A stretch of 36,834 nt of DNA from Pelargonium cotyledonis (taxonomy: Eukaryota; Streptophyta; Magnoliopsida; Geraniales; Geraniaceae), in contig JAYMTA010000153.1 in NCBI GenBank assembly GCA_036897625.1, forward strand, positions 1 to 36,834, written 5' to 3'. A program made the translations under genes and the position numbers. This document shows positions 24,116-34,502 of the stretch, piece after piece; the first letter of the stretch is position 1; each line of letters opens with the position of its first letter. Below the pieces are notes generated by a model. The model saw only the letters and a program-made list of their open reading frames with translations. It was not told where the DNA came from and did no database searches.

Positions 24116-24311
24116 TGGGCTCGTGGCCCATTTTATAATTGGGCCTCTATTTTCTATCAATGTCTGTGGCCCAAATTAGAAGCTGAAACAGCTACAAAGT
24201 TTTAAAATATAAAAAATAAAAGACCATTAATTGAGTACAGATATAAAGAAACAGAAGTAGCCGTTACAGTAATTTTGTTCTTCTCTCTCTCTCTCCTCTT
24301 TCTCCTCTACT
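24116..24311 (+). promoter_or_regulatory. Core promoter of the NACK1-type kinesin: four site II motifs, TATA box, MSA-like element, Y patch
   Basis: TGGGCC/T site II motifs occur at 24116-24121, 24125-24130 (minus), 24140-24145 and 24168-24173 (minus). A TATAAA follows at 24242-24247. TAGCCGTTACA at 24258-24268 is, on the minus strand, TGTAACGGCTA, which fits the mitosis-specific activator YCYAACGGYYA at all but one position. A CT-rich Y patch follows at 24278-24311. Site II motifs bind TCP factors and MSA elements bind three-repeat MYB proteins; NACK1-class genes are known G2/M targets. Confidence 0.6.
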
Positions 24312-25087
24312 GTGAACACTCTCAAAACCCGCAGAAGAATTTTTTTTTCAAAAATCTGCAAGAACTCACGCATTCACGCCTCTCTCTCTTGCTTGAAATT
24401 TCACTGTAAGTGCTCTATATCTGTTTTGGCTTTCTGCGTCTATTTTCTCCTTTTTGCATTTCAGGTGATTTTTGTTGGATTGTTGAATCCCGTAGCGTAT
24501 TTCGAGAAAAAAATGACGTTAATTTTGTTTCCTTCTATTTCATTTTTGTAAGTAGGGTTCTTCGTCTATTTCCATATTTGTCGCATTCTGGATAAATGTA
24601 CAAGAAATGTCAAGATTCTATTCTGTTCATTAATTGCTAGCTGCTTGATATGGTAACGATTTTTGGTAGGTTTTCTATTGTGCTGATTGATGCTATGTAT
24701 CAATCTATAGTTTAGGTTTTGTTTTGGAAAGTCTTAGTAGTTGACCTGTAAGGAGATTAGAAATGTCAACTTCTAGTTTTGCAATGCCATCTTGCCCAAA
24801 TGGGCCTCGGTTCGTTTTGCATTGGAAATTAATAGCTCAATCGGAGTTAGAAATCGTATTCTCTTTTCAATATTTGATCTTTCAATGGTTGCTTTTTGGG
24901 GGTTTTGCTTCAACATTTGGGACTTCGATAAATTTGATGATTCAAGTGCATCCCCTTATTTTGCAGTGAGAGTCCCTTTCGATGCAAGTTCTGACATTAT
25001 AGTGCGACCATCATCGCTCTGTCCACAGCTTAGTTGTTACTAACATTCAGAAAGTTGGATTTTGCACAGTGGAGGTAGTGAATAAAA
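24275..25087 (+). other. Kinesin 5' leader with probable intron
   Basis: A leader exon from about 24275 can end at a donor GTAAGTGC (GT at 24406). The acceptor TTTTGCACAG ends at 25069, leaving 18 leader bases before the ATG at 25088. Short ORFs at 24763-25043 fall inside this intron and have no family resemblance. Confidence 0.5.
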
Positions 25088-28000
25088 ATGATGGTCAGGG
25101 CACCAGCCACTCCGCTGTCGAAGATACAAAGGACCCCTGCTTCCACTCCAGGTGGTCCAAGAGATCGTGAAGAGAAGATATTAGTTACTGTCCGAGTAAG
25201 GCCACTAAGCCAGAGAGAACAAGCTATGTATGATCTCATTGCTTGGGAGTGCAAAGACGAGAATACCATTGTTTTCAAGAATCCAAATCTAGATCGTCCT
25301 ACCACCTTACATACCTTTGGTAAACTTTACATGATAATCTTTTGATTCATTTTTTGCTAGTAAAAAGTTGTAGTTTAAATGTTGAATTCTCCCGACAATG
25401 TTTTGATTCATTTTTTGCTAGTAAATAGTTGTTTAAATGTTGAATTCTCCCAACAAGGTTTTGATTATGTATTAAGCATTGGTATTATGAATTTTAGATG
25501 CAAACAAAGAAAGAAGTTTACTGTAGAAAGCTACTCCTGTTGATTTCTTATTTAATTATTGAGCAAACATGAGTTAATTGAAATTTCTGCCTTTTGTTAT
25601 TTATATGTTGCAGATAAAGTTTTTAATCCTGCATGCTCAACTCAAAAGGTTTATGAAGAGGGTGCCAAGGAAGTTGCTTTGTCTGCTCTAACAGGAATGA
25701 ATGGTAATTGGTAAATACATTTCTAGATAGGAAAATGCTGTTTTGAACAGGTTATCTATTGTTATAATTTCTATGTTAACCAACCATAAAGTTTTTTATT
25801 ATTAATATCCCTTTCTTTCAGCAACTATTTTTGCATACGGGCAGACTAGTAGTGGTAAGACATTTACCATGAGAGGAATCACTGAAAATGCTGTTAAAGA
25901 CATATATGAGCACGTCCAGAATGTAAGTCCTATTCGTATAAATTCATTGTAATTTTTTTCCCTCAGCTTCTCTTTGTAAGTTTGTGTTACCATTTATCAC
26001 TTCGCTTCAGGGTAATAGAAATGAATCGGGATCAGAACATCACTTTCAAATGTATTTGGAGAACCTCAAAGTTGCTTGTGAACCAATCCCTTGATTGCTC
26101 CTTTTTCTTTTCGCTAATTTCTGTGGGGATAGTTCTGCTGAACTAGTAATATGGAGTCTATAATTGCATTTTGGGTCTTACTAATTCTTTTTGTCTTCCC
26201 AATTAGCAGAATCCAGAAAAGGATTTTATCCTGAAAATTTCTGCTTTGGAGATCTACAATGAGACTGTCATCGACCTTCTTAATCGGGAATCTGGTTGTC
26301 TTCGGCTTTTGGATGATCCTGAGGTATGTGTAGAATCTTTTACTGGGTTGCTTTACTATATGTGTTGTGGCTCCTTTGTTTTTACATCCTTTTGTTCTTC
26401 TACTTCTCTTGTGCATAGCAGAAAGGTACTACTGTGGAAAAACTAGTTGAAGAAGTTGTTAAGGATGACCAGCATTTAAGGCACTTAATTGGTATTTGTG
26501 AAGGTAATTTCAACTTTTAGCATAACCTTTAGTGCAGTAGAAATATTATGCAATTGATATGAAGTCCTCATATCATCTTTGAAGTTCTGTATGATCAAGT
26601 TTTTACAGAAATCTGTCTATGCAGCTCAAAGGCAAGTTGGAGAAACTGCTCTAAATGATAGGAGCTCAAGATCACACCAGATAATCAGGCTGGTAAGTCT
26701 ATCAAGTTGATTATTGTAATTAACTTTTCTTTTAGTTTCATGATTGTTTGTTTGATGCATGTACGGTACATTATTGTCATCAAATTTTACTGAGGGATTC
26801 GTTAATCTTTCCTGTAGATTGACCTGGCCTGTGCTCCACAAAAACAATAAATCCAGCAGAATTTTGTTCCGTTTTTATTATTTTACGAGATTAGAGAGGA
26901 CTGCTAACACATGTCTTAATAAACTATTTGATTTCTTCACCCACTACCTAGTACCTGTATACATGTCACATATCACATTTTCCATCATTGATTTTAGTCA
27001 TATTTTATTTCTTACTTAATTAGTATACTCTTGGGGTAGCTTTGGATTAAAAAATTTGTTTAGGTATGGAATCAGAATGGGAATGACATTCCAATTCATC
27101 ATGTTTGTATTAAGACTTTTGCTAATTCCCATTCCCATTCCCTTTTTTTTTTTAAATCCAAATGCTACCTTAAATCTTTTGTGCCTTTTCGTGGAGTGCT
27201 GTTTCTACATACTAATTGATGTTACTGAAATTTTCTCTATGCAGATTTGTATGTTAGGAAATCACAGTATTTTATTTATTGTCAAATTTTCTATTTATTT
27301 CAGACAATTGAGAGTAGCCACCGGGAAAATTCTGGCTGTGTGAAGTCATTTATAGCAAGCTTGGTATGCTGTATAACTTTCCCCTACTTGTGATGCTTGA
27401 TAGTAAACAACCGTCTCAATATGTTGATTGGAGTATTGTAATACTGTAGAATCTTGTGGACCTTGCTGGGAGTGAACGTGTTTCTCAAACAAATGCGGAT
27501 GGCACAAGATTGAAGGAAGGTAGTCATATCAACCGCAGCTTGTTGACACTAACAACAGTTATCAGGAAGCTAAGGTAATGGAACACTGAACTCAATTCAA
27601 TTACTAAGTTGTGACTACTTTGGACTTAGCTTTAGTTGCTCAAGCGCACCATTTTGTTATATAGTCAATAGTTATATAGTACTTATTAAAATTATTATTT
27701 TGTTGTTTTCTTAAATATTAAATTCAGCTGTTTGTGGTGATCTGGATGGAAGATTTTTTTATTCTTACAAACATTATCAAAAACAATTTCATCAAACTAT
27801 TAACTCCAAATATTTGATAAATTTCTTTTCTTCCCCCTTATAGGGTGTAGAAGTGATAAAATTGTGTAATTATGGACTTGGCATCAGTTGCTCAATTGCA
27901 TCATCTATCTATATAGTCAATAGTTATCTAATACTATTGTTATTATCATTTTGATATTTCTATACATATTAAATTCAGTTGTCTGGTGAACTGGTTTGAA

Positions 28001-31000
28001 GATTTATTAATACTTGTGCACATCATAATAAAAATCAACTCTGTTAGATTACTGACTCCAAATATTTGATAAAAAAATTTCCTTTATAGAATGGTGAAGT
28101 GATAAGATTGGCTAACTAGCTCATTTAGTGTAGATTTTGTGTGCTCCTTCACCTTGACTGTTAGGATATGCTGCTCATTTTCTGTTGTAATTTGTTGAAA
28201 GAATTAAGTGCATTTGATTCTAACTTAATGAGTTTCAGTGGTGGAAAAAGGAGTAGTCACATACCGTACAGAGATTCAAAACTTACACGTATACTGCAAG
28301 CATCTCTTGGGGGAAATGCTCGAACAGCAATCATATGCACCATGAGTCCAGCTTTAAGTCATATGGAGCAGACAAGGAATACACTCCTATTTGCAACTAG
28401 TGCAAAGGAAGTTACCAACAATGCCCGTGTAAATATGGTATATTAGCAAACTAATGCTGAATATAATAACAATTTTATATCAATCTCATGCTGCTCATAT
28501 GTATTAGCATCTGAACATAGGAAATTATTCCTGAAAAAAAACTATTCTGTCTCTATATGCTTCTAGAAAATAAGAATAGACTTGTGACTAAAAGAACTGT
28601 TTTCATGATCTTGTAAGACACTCTTAGGGCTAACATTTCATCATTAGTTTCTTCTTCCTAGATTTATGTAACTTTTGGGCAGTTCTAGCTAGTGTCATCA
28701 GAAACACGTTATTTGGGGGACTGTTTCAGTCTTCCACAGTTATAACTTTATATTTCTTGGTTGTATTTATCATCAAAATAAGGAGTATATGTAGTGGCTA
28801 CAATATAGTTGCTGCAAAGATTTCTTCCACTGGTAGCAACTTCCCAAAAGGATGATTTACTTTTCTTCAAAAGCAAGTCATTCTTGCATGGCGTCGCTTC
28901 TATTACTAATTGTCATGTGATCAACTAGCAAAAAAAATGACCATCTGAAACCATATGTCAAGAACTTGATTGATATGTACTCATAGTATTGCAATATATC
29001 ATGTATCTAATTATCTAATTGTACTTTCACGTATAATGATATGTAGCTCTTCTTGTCTTAGCACACTCATGCTTTGCGGTTTACTTGCTTCCTTACCATG
29101 GTGGTCGTGTTTTTCCTTTCTGTGTGTACCATGCTAAGATTTTAAGTTGCCAATGGGTTTTTTATCCAGGTTGTTTCAGATAAAAGGCTAGTAAAGCATT
29201 TGCAGAAGGAAGTGGCCAGACTTGAAGCAGAGCTACGGAGTCCAGAACCTTCTTCTTTTTCTTCTTCATCTTTAAGGTCTCTGTTGGTGGAAAAAGACCT
29301 GAAAATCCAGCAGGTATGCATGTTTTGTGATCACTGTTATAAAGACTCCTTTTGTGACAAGTGGCCTGACGAACAGTTTCTTGTTCTATCTATTATTCCA
29401 TTCAAATATAAGGTAGAGCTTACTTGTTTGTAAGTCACTATTTAATCAACAAAAGCCCTTGATTTATCATCTACACAGTATTTAATTATGGCATATGTTG
29501 AATTGATTACTAAAGTCCCACGTTGGAAAAGTATAAAACGATTGAGCTATATATAAAGGTACAAGTGAAACTCTGCTAAATAAGGAGGCTGACTTTTAAG
29601 CAGTTTGCTTCACTGTTGCATGCTTTGTATGCCATGAAATTATGATTGTCCTTGGATATTGGAAATAGTTTCTAAAAACATTATAATTACATGCATCATT
29701 TTATACAAGATCACTCACCTATGTGGTTGCAGTTATATTATCTTGCTCATCACCTTGATAAAGATTATATCTATATAAGTAGCTGAGCAATTCGGATTAT
29801 ATGAGAAGAGTTGAACTTCCTTCAAGCTCTTTATTGTTTTTGATTCCAAATAACTTTTAATTTGAAGATGGAAAGGGAGATGAAAGAGCTGAAACGCCAA
29901 AGAGACCTTGCAGAATCCCAACTTGAACAGGAAAGAAAAGCAAACAAGGAGCAGAAGGTATTGGAGTTTTATATACAATGTGTATCTGTATTTTAACGTT
30001 TTTTCTTTTGTTTCTCTTATTCATTTTACTGCTTCCAGGGATCAAACCACTCGGGGCCTTCTCGACAGGCAGTCAGATGTCTTTCTTTTCTTAGTGAGAA
30101 TGAATCAATTTCAGGTAAATCGACTCCAAAATCCCAAACAAGAAAGACTTTTGGAAGGCGGGCAATGTTCAGGCAGTCCGTTACTTCCACAGACCCATCA
30201 TTACTTGTGCATGAAATCCGGAAACTCGAGCAGAGGCAGAGGCAACTTGGGGAGGAAGCAAATAGAGCACTCGAAGTCCTTCATAAGGAGGTTGCTTCCC
30301 ACAGACTGGGAGGTCAAGAAACTGCTGAAACAATAGCAAAGATGCTATCAGATATAAAAGATATGCAAGTAGTTAGCTCCATTCCTGAAGAGGGTGTGTT
30401 CAGAGATAAGGCCACACTGAAGGAAGAGATTACACGATTGAATTCTCAAGAAAGCACTATTGCATCTCTGGAAAAGAAGCTCGAGAATGTTCAACAATCT
30501 ATAGACAAGTTGGTTGTATCTTTTTCAAATACTGAGGAAACTTCAGATTTGAAGACCCAAGCGAAGAAGAAGAAAATCCTTTCCTTTTCCTCCCTAAGCA
30601 ACAGTTCCAACATGCAAAATATAATAAGGCCTCCATGCTCCCCTCTATCCTCTTCTCGGAAGGTAATGGAATATGAAACTGAGAATAAGGATCCGGAGAA
30701 CAATGCTACTCTGTCTAGTAGTGACATATTGGCCACACCACGTAAAGCTACTCCACAGATAAATGATGGAAATGGTTATTGTGTCAAGTCAGGAGAGGGA
30801 ACTTCTGCATCCCTGAAATCAAATTCTGTTAATGTAAAGAAAATGCAGAGGATGTTCAAGAATGCGGCTGAGGAGAATATTCGGAGCATTAGAGCTTATG
30901 TTACCGAGTTAAAAGAACGTGTAGCAAAGCTACAATACCAAAAGCAGCTTCTTGTTTGCCAGGTAAGAACCATTTTTATTGTCATGCAGCTTCCTTCCTT

Positions 31001-32308
31001 GATATTATTAAATTTGAACTCCTGGAGTGCATCAACATGGAATTTCACTTTTTTGGGGAGTAAAGATAATAATCTAAGCATTCAACTGTATTTATTTGGC
31101 ATGAAGTTTATGATTAGTTATTTCAGTCTAGTTAATTGAACTCCTACAATACATCTTTCTGTTTTGAGACTGACAAAATATCTATGCAATAAATTCTTAT
31201 TTCAAATGAAAAACATTAATCGCATGGCAGGAAATGTTATCTGTACCTCGCAAAGTTGAACCATATGGTTTTGGATGCATACAGATCTCTTGAATTCACA
31301 TTTAAAACCTAGAAGACACATTCAGGCACTTTCATACTTTTCTGTAGTGTATTTTCAGCACTTGGATTTTTTGTTTTTGGTATATGGGAAACCTGGCCCC
31401 TGCCCGACACCCTACCCTCCAAATTGTTTATTACGTTAAACCCGCAGATTAAGTTTTCCTCCTTCAATTCAACATTTGTCATGTTTGTCTATTTTGGTTT
31501 TGCCTTTCAAGTGGACCAGGCAACATAAGCCTTATATGAAACTGGTTTACATTCAATGTGATACATTTAGGTTCTTGAGATGGAGGCAAGTGAGTCTGCG
31601 ACAGAGGATACCAATATAAGCGAACAGTCTCCCATGCAGTGGCACTTACTGTTTGAGGATCAGAGGAAGCAAATTATCATGTTATGGCATTTATGCCACG
31701 TGTCAATTGTGCACCGTACACAATTCTACTTGCTATTTAGAGGAGACCCTGCTGACCAGATATATATGGAAGTCGAACTAAGAAGGTTGACATGGTTGGA
31801 GCAGCAACTGGCAGAGGTTGGCAATGCAAGCCCAGCATTGTTAGGTGATGACCCAGCAAGCTCTGTGTCGGCAAGGTACTCTTCATATTGCTCACTCGTT
31901 TCGTGTTGAAATTTTACGAGATATATTTTTCGTGTTCAAAATTGATGTTAACCTTGTATCACTCGATAATCATCGTGCAGCATCAGGGCCCTCAAGCAAG
32001 AAAGGGAGTACTTAGCCAAGAGAGTGAGCTCAAAACTAACAGCAGAGGAAAGAGAGGTGCTCTACACGAAATGGGAAATTCCAGCCGTAGGAAAACAAAG
32101 GAGGTTACAACTGGTGAACAAATTGTGGACAGATCCTCTTAACATGCAACATGTAGAAGAGAGTGTTGAAATTGTTGCAAAGTTGGTCGGGTTCTGCGAA
32201 ACGGGAGAGCATGCCAGTAAGGAGATGTTTGAGCTCAACTTTAAAAACCCGTGTGATAAGAAGACATGGATGGGGTGGAACTTGATATCAAATCTCTTAC
32301 ACTTGTAA
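25088..32308 (+). CDS. NACK1: Kinesin-7 of the NACK1 (KIN-7A) type, complete (953 aa)
   Basis: Fourteen coding exons: 25088-25319, 25614-25703, 25822-25922, 26210-26323, 26422-26503, 26625-26692, 27304-27363, 27450-27574, 28239-28437, 29170-29313, 29868-29957, 30039-30962, 31571-31875 and 31981-32308. The sum is 2862 bases, all phases agreeing. The N-terminal motor has the P-loop GQTSSGKT (114-121), switch I NDRSSRSH (217-224) and switch II DLAGSE (253-258). A neck and coiled coils follow ([13 protein letters not shown], and [20 protein letters not shown]). The C-terminal DUF3490-type domain starts near residue 762 ([20 protein letters not shown]). NACK1 (HINKEL in Arabidopsis) is the plus-end motor that carries and activates a MAPKKK at the phragmoplast equator, driving cell-plate expansion. 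The N-terminus ([11 protein letters not shown]) and total length fit this clade better than other plant kinesin-7s. ATG at 25091 is the alternative start. An expressed close paralogue of NACK1 is possible. Confidence 0.88.
25340..25458. repeat. ~60-bp tandem duplication in the first coding intron of the kinesin
   Basis: Copy 1 (25340-25400) and copy 2 (25401-25458) both read TTTTGATTCATTTTTTGCTA, and both carry GTTTAAATGTTGAATTCTCC. They differ by a 3-base indel and a few substitutions. A third partial start, TTTTGATTA, follows at 25459. Confidence 0.9.
27035..27169. mobile_element. MITE-like element with terminal inverted repeats in a kinesin intron
   Basis: The left end GGTAGCTTTGGATT (27035-27048), followed by A-rich sequence, matches the reverse complement of the right end, GGTAGCATTTGGATT (27169-27155), with one single-base gap. 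Inside are GGAATCAGAATGGGAATG on the left and ATTCCCATTCCCATTCCC on the right, forming a second inverted match. The total of 135 bases fits a short non-autonomous DNA transposon. No clear target-site duplication was found, so the exact borders and superfamily are open. Confidence 0.55.
27611..28111. repeat. ~250-bp tandem duplication in a kinesin intron
   Basis: Copy 1 (about 27611-27862) and copy 2 (about 27864-28111) share, in order, GGACTT..C..CAGTTGCTCAA, TATATAGTCAATAGTTAT, ATTAAATTCAG.TGT, ACTCCAAATATTTGATAAA and GAAGTGATAA.ATTG. Divergence is moderate. The duplication fills much of the intron before the exon that starts at 28239. Confidence 0.8.
29515..29556 (+). promoter_or_regulatory. 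USE-like plus TATA arrangement (snRNA-type promoter), possibly vestigial
   Basis: GTCCCACGTTG at 29515-29525 resembles the plant snRNA upstream sequence element RTCCCACATCG with two mismatches. TATATATAAAG begins about 22 bases later, close to the spacing used by plant Pol III snRNA genes. No U6, U3 or 7SL sequence was recognised downstream. It may be a retroelement promoter fragment or chance. It lies within a kinesin intron. Confidence 0.25.
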
Positions 32309-33589
32309 AGGAAATTATCTTAGATTCTTGCAGTGTAGTGTAGTGTAGCTGTAGCTTCATCAATATATACTTTGATAATATTTTTCCATTTTGATGGACA
32401 TCTAGTCCAAGAAGAAGCTGTTCGTCGAAATCCTGCTAGAGCTCTCTCTTAACAAGCATCAGTTTCTCAGTTTGAATTATTAAGTTGGAAAAAAAAAATT
32501 AGTCTCAAAATAAGCGTCAACTTTCTATCTTAGTAATTGAATTAAAGATGGAATAACTAATTGATTCATCATGCTGATCCGGAATAAACAAAATGACTCG
32601 GTCATGAATTGGTGTAGACCTCTTGTAGTTATAGTAGTCTTATAAATGATTTTCGCACTTAAATAAAATGTTTTTGGGTAGACTTTCATTTGATCATTTG
32701 GACTTGTTTGCGGTACATTACAATGTAGTACATCATCATGCAAAACTTAGGGGTCGCCACCGAATTTCATCTCAAATCTTTATCATTGTGAATATGGGTG
32801 TGTATATGTGAAAATTTTGAGAGAATTAGAGAGTTTAAGTTGTGTAAATAACATAAATGAATTATAATAGTCTAGAAAAAAAGACACATATTTCATGATT
32901 TTATGAGATATTAATACTCATAAAAGTCAAGATGTGGGGAATAATGTGTCGCATTGTAATTGGTTGCATGATATTATCACCTCAAGACCTTTGGGGAGTT
33001 AGGTTTTGGAAGTCGCAAGAAGACCAAGTCTAAGAGATAGGTACTTTTTAACCTTCATGCACACTTTACCAGTAAGCGTAGTACAAAGGCTTGTAAGATT
33101 ACCATTTGGATGTGCCTCACCTAGAAAAAATTTGAGGACTTTAGCAAGTGGAGACCCAAGTGGTACGATGCCTCGAGATTAGACTTTAGCCACTGAGGCG
33201 TTGTCTTGGACGGGCACATGTGTGTGTGTCTTGGAGATGCCCATGCCCGCAAACCTTTGAGTCTCACACGTAGCATTGTGGAGGAGTTAGAGGCTTATAA
33301 TACGCCGCAGCTGTTTGGGATTGGTTTATTTTGATTGGAAATTGAAGAGTTGTTTGTGCTTGGATTTACTCTTCAATGACGTTGATTAGAGCTTGAAGGC
33401 TTGTCCAGGGAGTGCGAGTTTTGAGAGAAAAGCTTGTGGTTGAGAAATCTTGAAGGTCATGCGTTTGCTGTTATTTGAAGAAGGATGTCTAAGTTTCGAA
33501 CTGGGTGATGTTTGTAACTACTAAGTTTGGGACTTTTTATTTTTTATTTTTTATTTATTTTTTATATTTATGTTAACAAGTTGATTTGA
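32309..33589. other. Kinesin 3' region and gene-free spacer
   Basis: The first few hundred bases should be the kinesin 3' untranslated region, including a small TGTAG repeat near 32335-32347. Beyond that no conserved exon or RNA gene was recognised on either strand. A TTTTTTATT low-complexity run lies at about 33533-33570. The stretch 32940-33340 is less AT-rich and could be a transposon relic, but no motif supports this. Confidence 0.4.
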
Positions 33590-33994
33590 ATGTTAAACTT
33601 CAATTCTGTTGCAATGATTTTATATATACAGTTTGGTTCCAATGGAAATTGCGGTGATGTTTGCTCAACTTGTAAATCTGTGTCAATTTGGTTCAATGAA
33701 AGTTATAGCTTTAGTATGAATTATGCATCTACACAATTGAAACAAAGCATCCATTCTTTCATTCATTCTGTTAGAAAAAGGTTACATCACGAGGAGTGTA
33801 AGTGCACTGCATTTACCGTACAGATGGACATTTCTTGCACCCTAAAACAACAAGCAAAATACATATCATCAGTTGAAGCAAACGAATCTGGCTTGGAAGA
33901 GCTGCTGAAATCCATTAACAAGAATAAGAATCAAAGTTGGACCTCGGTCGAAGAAGGAGAGGAAGATGAAGATGGAGCCTTATCTAAGAGATAA
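33589..33994 (+). CDS. Doubtful hypothetical ORF, 134 aa, acidic C-terminus
   Basis: An uninterrupted frame starts at ATG 33589-33591 and ends with TAA at 33992-33994. The C-terminal third (SGLEELLKSINKNKNQSW, then a Glu/Asp-rich tail) has a protein-like composition, while the N-terminal part does not. It could be the last exon of a relic gene or a chance ORF. No family is recognised. It lies about 500 bases upstream of the eIF3k start on the same strand, so part could be promoter sequence. Confidence 0.2.
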
Positions 33995-34187
33995 AACCAA
34001 AACTCAAAACAACATCGTTTAAGTGTTTCAGGAAGTCATGCCAAACACTCCGTTTCAATTGTCCAGCTGGACCTCTAACGTGGACTACCTACGTGGCAGA
34101 TAAAAACCGGCTGTAGCAGGCAACCAGGAGTGAATTATAAAAAAAATTATAGTCCGGGTATCATAAAAATTAAAAAACCACTATATA

Positions 34188-34480
34188 TGGGCCAACTCTA
34201 AAATAAAAAGAGTTAAGGGGATCTACAACCATTTAACTATTTTTTTTTTTTGTAAGAACGTAATATTGTTATAAATGCTTGGTTTAAAAAAAAAAAAAAA
34301 AAGGGTTTTTATCAGGGGTATATTGGTCATTTGGGTCCACTCTATCGTTCCAGACCTTTTGAACCCTAAAAAAGCACTCTCACTCTGCTGCTGTGGAAGC
34401 AGAAACATTGAAGCCAAAGCTCTCTTGTACTGTGTGGCTGTATTTCAGTGGTAGATCTGTTGTGCAATCAATTAGGGTTT
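34188..34480 (+). promoter_or_regulatory. eIF3k promoter with telo-box and site II motifs
   Basis: TGGGCC (site II) is at 34188-34193, AACCCTAAA (telo-box) at 34362-34370, and TTAGGGTTT, the exact reverse of AAACCCTAA, at 34472-34480, about 20 bases before the ATG. This pairing is well known in plant promoters of ribosomal protein and translation factor genes, which agrees with the gene that follows. The transcription start is not clear. Confidence 0.5.
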
Positions 34481-34502
34481 TCGTGAAATATAAAACATCA
34501 GA

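Noticed and set aside
24763-25043. Two overlapping plus-strand ORFs before the kinesin ATG
   Set aside because: They lie in the probable leader intron and show no domain or conserved motif.
27056-27343. 95-codon plus-strand ORF in a kinesin intron
   Set aside because: Hydrophobic, low-complexity translation of the MITE-like element and intron sequence.
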